Source: WTGJ01 sp965237765
Lineage (GTDB): Bacteria; Chloroflexota; Anaerolineae; Aggregatilineales; Phototrophicaceae
Assembly (NCBI GenBank): GCA_965237765.1
Contig: OZ250157.1
Span: 1,860,001-1,924,000 of the forward strand
Length of the DNA: 64,000 nucleotides
Direction: 5' to 3'
Part shown: positions 52,142-60,973 of the stretch, one piece after another
Numbering within the stretch: the stretch's first letter is position 1
Layout of the letters: each line of letters starts with the position of its first letter
The notes under the pieces: model-generated
Told to the model about the DNA's origin: nothing
The model's database searches: none
The model's input: the letters and a program-made list of their open reading frames with translations, nothing else
Translations under genes and position numbers: made by a program

Positions 52142-53046
52142 GCGGGCATTTCTCCCTTTATCTCGGTTGTGGGGCAGGTGCTTGGCGTAGCAGTCGTCGT
52201 GGCGCTGCAAAATTCGGCGTCATATCGCGCGAGGCGTACTTTCATCACGCGGATCGCCTCGGGGTTGTCATCACAGAGCCAAAATTGCCGCCCGAGGCGA
52301 GCGGCCGCTTCGCCCGTCGTACCGCTGCCAGCAAAGAAATCGACGACCAGGTCACCCGGATCGCTATGTACCTTGATGATGCGCTCCAGGATGCCCAGTG
52401 GTTTTTGCGTTGGATAGCCGGTTTTCTCGTGGCCGGTCGGGCTGACGATGGTATGCCACCAGACGTCGGTGGGCGTCTTACCGCGCGCCGCTTTCTCAGC
52501 GGTGACAAGACCGGGGGCCATATAGGGGATGCGTTCCATCGCCTCGTAATGGAATATATAATCGCTCGAGTCGGCGGCGTACCAGAAGATGCTGTCGTGC
52601 TTGGCGGGCCAGCGCCGCTTTGTGCGGCCGCCGTAATCATAAGCCCAAATGATCTCGTTCATGAAGGAGGCGCGACCGAAGATCTCGTCCAGCAAGACCT
52701 TGCAATAATGCGCCTCGCGGTAATCGATATGCAGGAAAAAGGCGCCGTTGGGTTTGAGGATGCGGCGCGCTTCCCGTAGGCGCGCCTCGAGGTAACCGAG
52801 GTAATCATCGAAACGGTCAGCAAACTGGTGGCGGCCGAGCGCGACGCTGCGATAGCGTTTGCCCTGGAAGCCTTGGCGGTCGCCATCTACGTCACGAAGC
52901 GTGCGCAGCTGCGTGCGGCTCTGGCGTCGCCCGGTGTTGAAGGGCGGGTCGATGTAGATCAGGGCGGCGCAGGCGTCGGGCAGCGTGGCCAGCGCCGCCA
53001 GGTTGTCGCTAAAGATGACGACACGCCGCATATTTTGCGGGCGCAT
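52138..53046 (-). CDS. Site-specific DNA methyltransferase, orphan, beta-class order
   Basis: Predicted 302 aa. Motif IV IYIDPPFNTGR comes first (about residue 31) and motif I VVDFFAGSGTTGEAA is near the C-terminus, the beta-class permutation with the target-recognition region between. DPPF suggests N6-adenine methylation, though N4-cytosine is not excluded. Other segments: FFLHIDYREAHYCKVLLDEI, EIIWAYDYGGRTKRRW and KHDSIFWYA. No endonuclease is adjacent. Start ATG 53046 overlaps the TPR gene stop (TGATG); the end overlaps the UroD-like gene. Confidence 0.9.
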   Translation of the reverse strand: MRPQNMRRVVIFSDNLAALATLPDACAALIYIDPPFNTGRRQSRTQLRTLRDVDGDRQGFQGKRYRSVALGRHQFADRFDDYLGYLEARLREARRILKPNGAFFLHIDYREAHYCKVLLDEIFGRASFMNEIIWAYDYGGRTKRRWPAKHDSIFWYAADSSDYIFHYEAMERIPYMAPGLVTAEKAARGKTPTDVWWHTIVSPTGHEKTGYPTQKPLGILERIIKVHSDPGDLVVDFFAGSGTTGEAAARLGRQFWLCDDNPEAIRVMKVRLARYDAEFCSATTTATPSTCPTTEIKGEMPA

Positions 53047-53414
53047 CAAGCAGGGGCGACCCCCAGCTCTACCAGTCGCTGGCTGACCATGCGCGAGAGG
53101 ATGAAGAAACGGTCGCCTTCGCCGGCGATGGGATCCGAAAACGCGAGTCGCGCGACTGCGACGGTTTTTTCACCTTCGGCGAGGCGCATTTCTTCAGCTA
53201 CCGCGAGGGCGTTTTGGGCGGCCGTGAGAGATTCGACAGCGCGCTCATTTTGCCCCATGGCTCGATAGGCGAGGCCGATGCCGTAGAGCGCATCGATGTT
53301 GGCGGAATCGCTAGCCAGGATGGACTGAAATCCATCGATCGCCGCGGCGCTATTGCCCTCACGATGCAACCGCCAGGCGTTGCTGACGTTCTGCTTTGTC
53401 ATTTGGTCTTCCAT
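53046..53414 (-). CDS. Small TPR-repeat protein
   Basis: Predicted 122 aa. Two TPR units: AWRLHREGNSAAAIDGFQSI and ANIDALYGIGLAYRAMGQNE followed by RAVESLTAAQNAL. The rest is a helical tail ending in RMVSQRLVELGV. ATG 53414 follows GGAGGG by 7 nt. First gene of the leftward operon with the DNA methyltransferase. A protein-interaction role is likely, partner unknown. Confidence 0.78.
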   Translation of the reverse strand: MEDQMTKQNVSNAWRLHREGNSAAAIDGFQSILASDSANIDALYGIGLAYRAMGQNERAVESLTAAQNALAVAEEMRLAEGEKTVAVARLAFSDPIAGEGDRFFILSRMVSQRLVELGVAPA

Positions 53415-53538
53415 GCTCGACCCTCCGAATGCCTGTCGGGAAACGCTACACTGCTGGCGTAAAACGCGCTCAATCGGGGCACAACGCAGGTAACTATAAC
53501 GCGCCGATGGCCGCCTCGCAAGGCAAAGGGGAAGGTCG

Positions 53539-54273
53539 ATGACCGAAGCCTTATACCAGAACGATAGTTATTGCCGCGAATTCAGCGCGCACGTAACCGC
53601 GCAGGATGCCGATCAAGGCGCCATCCAATTGAATCGCACGGTATTCTACCCCGGCGGTGGCGGCCAACCGTACGATGTAGGCCGGTTCTGGGTGGGTGAG
53701 CAGGCGGTCGAGGTGCGACGCGTCCACCGTGGGCATTGGCACGCGCTGGCGGAGGGCACGGAATTGCCCGCTGTGGGCGAAACTGTGCGCGGCGAGATCG
53801 ATTGGGCGCGCCGCTACGCCCTAATGCGCACGCACACTGCCATGCACATCCTTTGCGGTGTCATCTGGCGCGATTATGGTGCCAGTGTTACCGGCGGCAA
53901 TATGCAACCGCTGGACGCGCGCATGGATTTCGAATTCGCGCGCATGCAGAAGGAGCTCGTCGCTGAAATCGAAGCGAAGATCAACGCCGAAGTGGCCGCG
54001 GCGCGCGCAGTGCGGGTGCGCATTTTGCCGCGGGCGGAAGCCTTCGCCATCCCGGACTTGATCCGCACCAAGATCAACCTCTTGCCGGCCGGCATCGAGC
54101 AGGTGCGGACGGTCGAGCTGGTTGGGCTGGATTTGCAAGCCGATGGCGGTACCCACGTAGCCAATACGCGCGACGTGGGGCCCTTGCGAATTCGCGATTA
54201 CAAGAGCAAAGGTGGCATCAACAAGCGCCTTTACATCGCGCTCGAAGAGGCCGAAGAGGGCAAAGCCCCCTGA
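53539..54273 (+). CDS. Alanyl-tRNA editing protein AlaX
   Basis: Predicted 244 aa, AlaX-M size. It hydrolyses Ser- or Gly-mischarged tRNA-Ala. The zinc/active site has THTAMHILC (His99, His103) and GLDLQADGGTHVANT. FYPGGGGQPYDVG near residue 36 is the family N-terminal domain also seen in AlaRS. The start follows GGGGAAGG. TGATG overlap with the next gene. Confidence 0.93.
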   Translation: MTEALYQNDSYCREFSAHVTAQDADQGAIQLNRTVFYPGGGGQPYDVGRFWVGEQAVEVRRVHRGHWHALAEGTELPAVGETVRGEIDWARRYALMRTHTAMHILCGVIWRDYGASVTGGNMQPLDARMDFEFARMQKELVAEIEAKINAEVAAARAVRVRILPRAEAFAIPDLIRTKINLLPAGIEQVRTVELVGLDLQADGGTHVANTRDVGPLRIRDYKSKGGINKRLYIALEEAEEGKAP

Positions 54274-54899
54274 TGCGCCAGCTGCACCAGGTACGCGCGC
54301 GCGAGCGTCTGCTCGCCAAAGGCGAATATGTTGGGGCTGCTGGCGCGCGCGAGGAGTGGGTCTGGAACGAATTGCCTGATGGCGCGCAACTGCTGCGGGT
54401 GGATGCAGCGAGCGGTTTGCGCGAGCTGTATTTCACAGCGGACGGCGAATTGGCGCGCGTCGATTGGTTAAAATTTGCGCTGGGGGCGGCAACCGAAAAC
54501 AGGGTTCGCAGCACGGTCAGTTACTTCACCGAGAGCGTGCATCTGGGGCAGCAGCACGGTGAAGGCGAGCGAAGGTATCGCGAATGGCCGCTGGGGACGG
54601 ATTGCTTGCGCGCGCCGCCGGCTCTGGCCGCGCTGGGTCTCTTCACGCGGGAAATCGGCGCGGTAGGTGGCTTGGCGCTGGTCTTTTCGTTGCGCGAAGA
54701 CGAACGCGGCCTGCATGGCGAAAACTATCGTTGGCGGGCAGATGCAATCGGGAACTCGAGCTGGTGCTTGTCCCGCGAAGACGGGGCAGAGTTGCGCCTG
54801 ACGCTGGACGCGCACGGCATCCCTCAACGCATAGATGACGTGGACGGGGGCGCCATCTGGCAATTGCGCGATTATGTGCATCGCAGCGTGAGACGATGA
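54273..54899 (+). CDS. Conserved hypothetical protein, beta-rich
   Basis: Predicted 208 aa. No signal peptide, no membrane segment, no family recognised. Alternating hydrophobic pattern over the whole length (for example AQLLRVDAASGLRELYFTAD) suggests an all-beta fold. ATG overlaps the alaX stop and its stop overlaps the TPR membrane gene (ATGA), so it is in the same operon. Confidence 0.65.
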   Translation: MRQLHQVRARERLLAKGEYVGAAGAREEWVWNELPDGAQLLRVDAASGLRELYFTADGELARVDWLKFALGAATENRVRSTVSYFTESVHLGQQHGEGERRYREWPLGTDCLRAPPALAALGLFTREIGAVGGLALVFSLREDERGLHGENYRWRADAIGNSSWCLSREDGAELRLTLDAHGIPQRIDDVDGGAIWQLRDYVHRSVRR

Positions 54900-55867
54900 G
54901 CCAACTGCGCGGGGCGCGCGGTCTCGTATTGCTCTGGGGGTTAACGGGTCTGTTGAGCCTCATTCTGAACGCCACGACCCCGAGCGAAACCACGCGTGGC
55001 TTGCAAACGGCAGCGCTCCTCGTCGCGGTATTTGGCACGCTTGTCTGGCTGCTGCGCGTGTTGGGGATCAACTCCGCGCGCGATGCGGCCCTCATCATCG
55101 CGCCGGCCCTGGGCGCCGTGTTGCTCGGCCTATTCGTCCTGCCGTCATTGTTATTACCTTTGCTGGGGGCGGCGCTGGGATGGCTGGTGGTCGTCGCGTT
55201 ATTGCTGCGTCGGCAAGTGCCGGCGGCGCAACGGGCAGCGGTTCGCCATTGGCGGCGCGGCGACTACGAGGCGGCCACGCGCGCGCTGGATGAGCTGATC
55301 CGCGCGGGCGGCGATGACTCACACCGGCTCTTGCGCGCGCAGATCTTGCTCGCCTGGGGCAAGCCCGGCCGCGCCGCGCGGGAAGCGCAGGAGGTCTGCG
55401 ACCAACAGCCCGAAGCTGCCGCTGCCCATAACTTGTTGGCGGAAGCGCGGATGCAGTCTGGCGATATGACGGCGGCGAGGTGGGCCGCCGAACGCGCGCG
55501 CGAGCTGGCGCCGGATGATTGGGTAGCCGCCTACAACCTAGGAATGATCGCCGATCGCCAGGGGGATGCCCACACGGCAGTCGACCAGCTAACGCGCGCG
55601 CAGGAGTTGCGCATCCCCGCGCGGCGGCATCGGGCGCTTACCTGGCTCTGGCTGGCGCGGGCGCATTGCCAGTTGGGGGAAGGAGAGGCAGCGGCGGAAT
55701 GCCTGAGGCAGCTGCGCGCGGAAAAGTCCGCCATTCGCGAATGGGCGCGCTTGTTGACCGAGGAAGCGGCTGTTCCCTTGCGGGCGCTCGTGGCGGCCGA
55801 TATCACGTTGGCGGAGCAGCTTGTGGCCGGCGGAGCGGGGTTGGAGGCGCTGGGGTGTGGGGATTAG
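54896..55867 (+). CDS. Membrane protein with TPR domain
   Basis: Predicted 323 aa. Three to four hydrophobic segments in the first 105 residues (GLVLLWGLTGLLSLIL; ALIIAPALGAVLLGLFVLP; LLLPLLGAALGWLVVVALLL), then about five TPR-like helix pairs, such as HWRRGDYEAATRALDELI and AAYNLGMIADRQGDAHTAVD. Probably an inner-membrane scaffold. The 3' end overlaps the next gene by 13 nt. The two are similar in plan and may be an old duplication. Confidence 0.72.
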   Translation: MSQLRGARGLVLLWGLTGLLSLILNATTPSETTRGLQTAALLVAVFGTLVWLLRVLGINSARDAALIIAPALGAVLLGLFVLPSLLLPLLGAALGWLVVVALLLRRQVPAAQRAAVRHWRRGDYEAATRALDELIRAGGDDSHRLLRAQILLAWGKPGRAAREAQEVCDQQPEAAAAHNLLAEARMQSGDMTAARWAAERARELAPDDWVAAYNLGMIADRQGDAHTAVDQLTRAQELRIPARRHRALTWLWLARAHCQLGEGEAAAECLRQLRAEKSAIREWARLLTEEAAVPLRALVAADITLAEQLVAGGAGLEALGCGD

Positions 55868-56628
55868 GGCTGCGGCTCTGGCGTGCATTTCGGGCGTGGG
55901 AAGGGCCGTTACAGGGCGCGGCGTGCATCGCGCTGGCCATTTTGGCGCTGGCCTTGTCAGCGGCGATATTCGGGCCCTTGGCGTTGCGCGGGCCCGCGCT
56001 TTTGGGGGCATTCGGCGCGCTAGTGGCGCTGCAATTGCTGGTGATGTGGTCGTTGCGCGGCATGCAGACGGCGCAATCGCTGGCCTGGCGCGCCTTCCAG
56101 CGTAGCGATTTTGCCCGTTGCAGCCAGTTGCTCGAAATGGAATACCGCGCTGGCCGGGCGAGCCGCAGCATGCAGTTGCTGCTCGCCGTCGTCTATCGCC
56201 AACAGGGGTTGTTGAAAGAGAGCGAAGCGCTCGCTCGGCAGTTGACCGCGGCCGACGCGCGGTATTGCCCCGCCTGGCGCGCGTTGGGACAGGCGCTGTT
56301 GGCGAGCGGCGAATTTAGTGAAGCGGCCGTGGCTTTGGCGCAGGCGGGCGAGTCGCATGCCGATTCCCGCGTCGAGCTTGGCTTGGCGCGCTATCTGGTG
56401 GGCGAAAGAGATGCGGCGGCAGCCGATATGCGCGAGGCGCTGGCGGCTGCGGGTTTGTCGGCAAGTCATGCCTGGTTGGCGGGGCGCGTCCTCGGCGGAA
56501 CAGGTGAAGAACAAGCGGATGGTAGCGTTTATTGGCAGGAGGAAGCGGCGTGCTTCTCCCACACCGAATATGGAGCGGCGCTGGCCGAATTCTTCGCGGA
56601 GCGCAGCGCGCCGCGAGCGACACCCTAG
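55855..56628 (+). CDS. Membrane protein with TPR domain, second copy
   Basis: Predicted 257 aa from GTG 55855, which has GGAGG 7 nt upstream; the frame is open further up but only inside the preceding gene. Two hydrophobic segments (about 20-65: IALAILALALSAAIFGPLAL and LLGAFGALVALQLLVMW), then TPR-like repeats (AWRAFQRSDFARCSQLLEME; ALGQALLASGEFSEAAVALA). Same plan as the gene before it. Confidence 0.7.
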   Translation: MWGLGLRLWRAFRAWEGPLQGAACIALAILALALSAAIFGPLALRGPALLGAFGALVALQLLVMWSLRGMQTAQSLAWRAFQRSDFARCSQLLEMEYRAGRASRSMQLLLAVVYRQQGLLKESEALARQLTAADARYCPAWRALGQALLASGEFSEAAVALAQAGESHADSRVELGLARYLVGERDAAAADMREALAAAGLSASHAWLAGRVLGGTGEEQADGSVYWQEEAACFSHTEYGAALAEFFAERSAPRATP

Positions 56629-56791
56629 CCAGCGCTGGCGCGTCTTGCTATCATCAGCGCCGGATCGCGTCGACACGCGCCGTGAGGAGGTTTGCCCGTG
56701 GTGGTCAACGCTCTGTTGTCCGCCCACAGCAGGATTGATGGCTGCGTTCGCACCCTCGATCGCCCATTGCCAGCTGTAGGGAGTAGCCTCC

Positions 56792-59700
56792 ATGTTTCGC
56801 GAAGTTTCCCCCCGCGTCGATATCAATAAACTCGAACGCGAACAAATCGAATTCTGGCGAGCGCAGCGCGTCTTCGAGCGCACCACCGAAGAACGCGCAG
56901 ATGCGCCACGCTTCGTCTTTTATGAAGGTCCGCCTACCGCAAACGGTCTGCCCGGTAGCCATCATGTCCTCGCGCGCGTTTTCAAGGATATCTTCCCACG
57001 TTACAAGACCATGCGCGGCTATTACTGCCTTCGCAAAGGCGGCTGGGATACGCATGGCCTGCCCGTAGAAATTGAGGTGGAAAAAGCGCTCGGTCTAAAG
57101 AGCAAGCGCGAAGTCGAAGCGTATGGCATCGCCGCTTTCAACCAGAAATGCCGCGAGAGCGTTTTCCGTTATATCGACGACTGGGTACGCTTGACCGAGC
57201 GCATCGGCTTCTGGGCGAACCTGGACGACGCCTACATCACGCTACGCAACGATTACATCCAGAGCGTCTGGTGGATTCTGCGTCAACTATGGGATAAGGG
57301 GCTGATTTACCGCGGCTACCGCGTGGTGCATTATTGCCCGCGCTGCGGCACACCCCTGAGCAACCACGAAGTCGCGCAGGGTTATCAGGAAACGACCGAT
57401 CCGAGCGCTTTCGTGCGCTTCCGTTTGCGCGAAGAGCGGCGCACATCGCTCATCGCCTGGACGACGACGCCCTGGACGCTACCTGGCAACGTCGCCCTCG
57501 CCGTCGGCGCTGATGTGGAATACGCGCAGTTGCGCGGCCATTCGCCTGAAGGGGAAACGGAAGACATCATCCTGGCGGCGGAACGGGTGGCGGCTGTCCT
57601 CGGCGAAGCGGCCGCGAACTACGAAGAAGTGCGCCGCCTGCACGGCAGCGAGCTGGTCGGTTTGGATTACGAGCCGCTTTATTCCTACCTGCCGGTCGAA
57701 GGGCCGTACGCCACCGTCGTCGCTGGCGATTTCGTGAGCACAGCCGAGGGCTCGGGCATCGTACATATCGCGCCGGCCTTCGGGGCGGATGACCTGGCGG
57801 CGGCGCAGGCGAACGGTCTGCCAGTCTTGCATACGGTCGATGCGGCCGGCTGTTTCCCGGACACCATGGGCCCATTCGCCGGAAAATGGTTCAAGGATGC
57901 TGACCCGCTGATCTTACGCGATTTGCGCGAGCGCGGTCTGCTCCTCAAGCGCGAAGATTACCCGCATAATTATCCTTTCTGTTGGCGCTGCAGCACACCG
58001 CTCATGTTTTATGCGCGTGATTCCTGGTTCATCCGCGCCACCGAGAAGAAGCAAACGCTCGTCGATTTGAACCAGACCATCGGCTGGGTGCCCGGCCATA
58101 TCCGAGACGGTCGATTCGGCAAGTGGCTGGATGAGCTGAAGGATTGGTCGCTCGGCCGCGAACGTTTCTGGGGGACGCCCTTACCCATCTGGGAGGACGA
58201 AGAGACGGGCGAGCGCATCCTCATCGGCAGCGTCGCCGAGCTGAGCGAGCTGGCCGGGCGCGATTTGCGCGAGCTGGATCTACACCGGCCCTATGTGGAT
58301 GAGATCACATTCCCCAACCCCAATGGCGGCGGGACGATGCGGCGCGTGCCGGAGGTCATCGATGTCTGGTTCGATAGCGGCGCCATGCCGGTCGCGCAAT
58401 GGGGCTTCCCTTTCCAGAATCGTGAGCGCTTCGAGGAACAATTCCCCGCAGATTACATTTGTGAGGCGGTCGACCAGACACGCGGGTGGTTCTATAGTCT
58501 GCACGCGATCAGCTCGTTGGTCTTTGGCAGCGTCAGCTTTAAGAACGTGATTTGCCTGGGGCATATCCTCGATGGCGAGGGGCGCAAGATGTCCAAGAGC
58601 CGCGGGAATAGCGTGGATCCCTGGGATGTGCTGGATGTGCACGGGGCGGACGCCTTCCGCTGGTATCTTTTCGCTTCCGGACCGCCGGGGGAGCCGCGGC
58701 GCTTTTCCGTCGATCTGGTCGGCGAGGTGGTCAAGAAATTCTGGATGACACTGTGGAATACCTACAGCTTCTTCGTCACATACGCCAATCTGGATGGTTG
58801 GCAGCCAGGCGAAGGTGCGCCGCCGTTGGCCGAACGGCCAGCGCTGGATCGCTGGCTGCTCGCCGAATTAGCGGAATTGGTGGAACGTGTTACCAAAGCC
58901 TATGAGAAATATGATGTTCCCGGCGCCACGCGCCCGATCCAACAATTCGTGGATACGCTGAGCAACGCCTACGTGCGCATGAGCCGCCGCCGTTTCTGGA
59001 AGAGTGATAGCGATGCCGATAAGCGCGCCGCCTACGCCACGCTTTATGAAACGCTGGTGACGCTAAGCAAGTTGCTCGCGCCCAGCATGCCCTTTTTGAG
59101 CGAGGCGATCTATCGGAATTTGGCCGCGCGCGCTGAAGCGGACACGGTGCATTTGGCAGAATGGCCGGCGGTCGAAGAAGCCTGGCGCGATGACGAGCTG
59201 GTGGTGGAGATGCGCTTGATGCAGCGTCTGGTCAGCCTTGGCCTCGCGGCGCGGATGAATGCCGAAGTGGATGGCCGCCAGCAACCCATCGGTGTGCGCC
59301 AGCCGCTGCCGCTGGTCGAATTCGCCACGCGCGATGCTGGCGAGCAGGAGCGGATCGCCCGGCTGGCGCCGCTCATCGCCGCCGAGCTGAACGTCAAGCA
59401 GGTGCGCGCACTGAGCCACGAGGACGCCGAAGCGCGCGCACGGCTGCGATACTCGCTGCGGCCGATCCCACGCTTGCTCGGGAAGCGTTTGGGGAAGGGA
59501 TTCAAGCCGTTGCAAGCCGCGCTCCGTGAAGGCGAGCAGGAATTCCTTCGGCCGCTGGCGGAAGGCTTGTTTGCGGGCGAAGCGGTCGTGTTTTCGCTGG
59601 GCAAAATCCATTACGAGCTGGCGTCAGACGAGGTGGAAGTGCAATTGCGACGCGAAGTACCCGTTGGCTTCAGCTACGCCGAAGATGGTGGAGATTTTGC

Positions 59701-60010
59701 CTTGCTCGATACCCGCATCAGCGAAGAGCTGGCGCTGGAGGGCATGGTGCGGGAATTGGTGCGGCGCGTCCAGCTGCTGCGGCAGGAAGCCGATTATCGC
59801 ATCGACGCGCGCATCCACGTTCGTTATGCGTGTGGTCCGCAACTTGCGGCCGCCCTGGCCGAGCATGGCGAATACATCCGCCGCGAGACGCTGTGCGACG
59901 CGCTGGAAGAAGGTGAAGATTTTGCTACGGCCGACGCTAGTGCCGAATTCGCGCCCGGTGAGCAAGGCTGGTTGCGCGGGGAAAGTTTGCGGATTGGCGT
60001 CTGGCGGTAG
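56792..60010 (+). CDS. ileS: Isoleucyl-tRNA synthetase, type 2, with GXHH signature
   Basis: Predicted 1072 aa. Class I synthetase with PPTANGLPGSHHVLARVFKD at residues 47-66. The usual HxGH is replaced by Gly55-Ser56-His57-His58. KMSKS is intact (GRKMSKSRGN, about residue 600). The order GWDTHGLPVEIEVEKALG, CRESVFRYIDDWVRLTERIG and ITFPNPNGGG-type insertions, plus total length and a C-terminal end without a zinc-finger cysteine set, fit IleRS2, the mupirocin-resistant type. ATG follows GGGAG by 8 nt. The 160 bp upstream show no T-box core that I can find. Confidence 0.95.
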   Translation: MFREVSPRVDINKLEREQIEFWRAQRVFERTTEERADAPRFVFYEGPPTANGLPGSHHVLARVFKDIFPRYKTMRGYYCLRKGGWDTHGLPVEIEVEKALGLKSKREVEAYGIAAFNQKCRESVFRYIDDWVRLTERIGFWANLDDAYITLRNDYIQSVWWILRQLWDKGLIYRGYRVVHYCPRCGTPLSNHEVAQGYQETTDPSAFVRFRLREERRTSLIAWTTTPWTLPGNVALAVGADVEYAQLRGHSPEGETEDIILAAERVAAVLGEAAANYEEVRRLHGSELVGLDYEPLYSYLPVEGPYATVVAGDFVSTAEGSGIVHIAPAFGADDLAAAQANGLPVLHTVDAAGCFPDTMGPFAGKWFKDADPLILRDLRERGLLLKREDYPHNYPFCWRCSTPLMFYARDSWFIRATEKKQTLVDLNQTIGWVPGHIRDGRFGKWLDELKDWSLGRERFWGTPLPIWEDEETGERILIGSVAELSELAGRDLRELDLHRPYVDEITFPNPNGGGTMRRVPEVIDVWFDSGAMPVAQWGFPFQNRERFEEQFPADYICEAVDQTRGWFYSLHAISSLVFGSVSFKNVICLGHILDGEGRKMSKSRGNSVDPWDVLDVHGADAFRWYLFASGPPGEPRRFSVDLVGEVVKKFWMTLWNTYSFFVTYANLDGWQPGEGAPPLAERPALDRWLLAELAELVERVTKAYEKYDVPGATRPIQQFVDTLSNAYVRMSRRRFWKSDSDADKRAAYATLYETLVTLSKLLAPSMPFLSEAIYRNLAARAEADTVHLAEWPAVEEAWRDDELVVEMRLMQRLVSLGLAARMNAEVDGRQQPIGVRQPLPLVEFATRDAGEQERIARLAPLIAAELNVKQVRALSHEDAEARARLRYSLRPIPRLLGKRLGKGFKPLQAALREGEQEFLRPLAEGLFAGEAVVFSLGKIHYELASDEVEVQLRREVPVGFSYAEDGGDFALLDTRISEELALEGMVRELVRRVQLLRQEADYRIDARIHVRYACGPQLAAALAEHGEYIRRETLCDALEEGEDFATADASAEFAPGEQGWLRGESLRIGVWR

Positions 60011-60053
60011 GTTAAACAAACCAATTTAATCTGCATAAAGGAATAGTGTGCGG

Positions 60054-60962
60054 ATGAATTCAACGAGAATGATTGACGATGAGCGTGATACTCCTAATTC
60101 AGAAGAGCGAGAGAAATCTCGCAATTCGAATTTACACTTAGTAATTAAAGTTTTTTTCCAGTTTTTCCTGACTTATTTTACTGTTTGGCAATTTTCGAGA
60201 TTGTCCGAGCAAATACATGAAGGCATTATCAGTTTATCTAACGATCTTTTTGATCCACTAGTTTACATTCGAAGTGTCTTTGTAGTCGGTTTACTGTTAC
60301 TTGCATTGACCTATTTTCTCTTGCCAAGCAATCTGAAGGAACTTGTTAAGTTACTTCTCCAAGCATATGGAAAGATTCAAAAACTGGAAAATGATAGAGA
60401 AGATCTAAGTGTAAGACATCAGGAAATTCTCAGATATGCAATGATTAACGGTGCACAAAACATTAATCACATCATTTCACAGGCACATGTTGCACTACAA
60501 TCGGCTACGACCAAAAAATACAGTATAGGTTCTTTATTACCAGGTGGTGGACCTTGGACAAAAGAGGAAGCAGAACCTGTGATTCAATCAATCAGATTGC
60601 TTTCTCCTATTGAAATTGAGGCTCTTAACTCCAATTTGTACGCTTATTGGTATTCCCTTAGTAGGTCGAAAAACAGAAGTATGCAGTTAGATTATGAATA
60701 CATTAAAGATTCTGAGATTGATAAACCATTGTTAGATGAAGTCTCTCAGATATTGGGCATTATTCCAAGTGAAAAAGGATATAGCATTCGGCCAAACAAT
60801 TTTGGAAATGATTGGCTGGTTGAGGTAGGCGATAAGACTATAAAAGATGTGGTAGAAACAAGAGATACTAAAGAAGAAGCAGAAAATTGTGCTAGAAAGT
60901 TAGCTGAAACTAATAACTTACCTTTTCAAGGTATTTGGGGACGAAGGTATTCAAAAAAATGA
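60054..60962 (+). CDS. AT-rich membrane protein with coiled coil, unknown function
   Basis: Predicted 302 aa. Two membrane helices (about 28-47 and 72-92), then a coiled coil (LLLQAYGKIQKLENDREDLS) and a mainly hydrophilic soluble part. The last 50 residues (DWLVEVGDKTIKDVVETRDT, KEEAENCARKLAETNNLPF) resemble a DUF2188-like module, a weak match. The gene is AT-rich, with Lys, Asn and Ile far above its neighbours, so it is probably acquired. Start ATG 60054 has AAAGGAAT before it; two in-frame-near GTG codons are less likely. Confidence 0.65.
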   Translation: MNSTRMIDDERDTPNSEEREKSRNSNLHLVIKVFFQFFLTYFTVWQFSRLSEQIHEGIISLSNDLFDPLVYIRSVFVVGLLLLALTYFLLPSNLKELVKLLLQAYGKIQKLENDREDLSVRHQEILRYAMINGAQNINHIISQAHVALQSATTKKYSIGSLLPGGGPWTKEEAEPVIQSIRLLSPIEIEALNSNLYAYWYSLSRSKNRSMQLDYEYIKDSEIDKPLLDEVSQILGIIPSEKGYSIRPNNFGNDWLVEVGDKTIKDVVETRDTKEEAENCARKLAETNNLPFQGIWGRRYSKK

Positions 60963-60973
60963 ATAAAGTGGTA

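Noticed and set aside
56629..56791. Possible T-box leader before ileS
   Set aside because: I could not find the conserved antiterminator core or a specifier loop; only 163 nt are available and no terminator-like stem with a T-run is visible.
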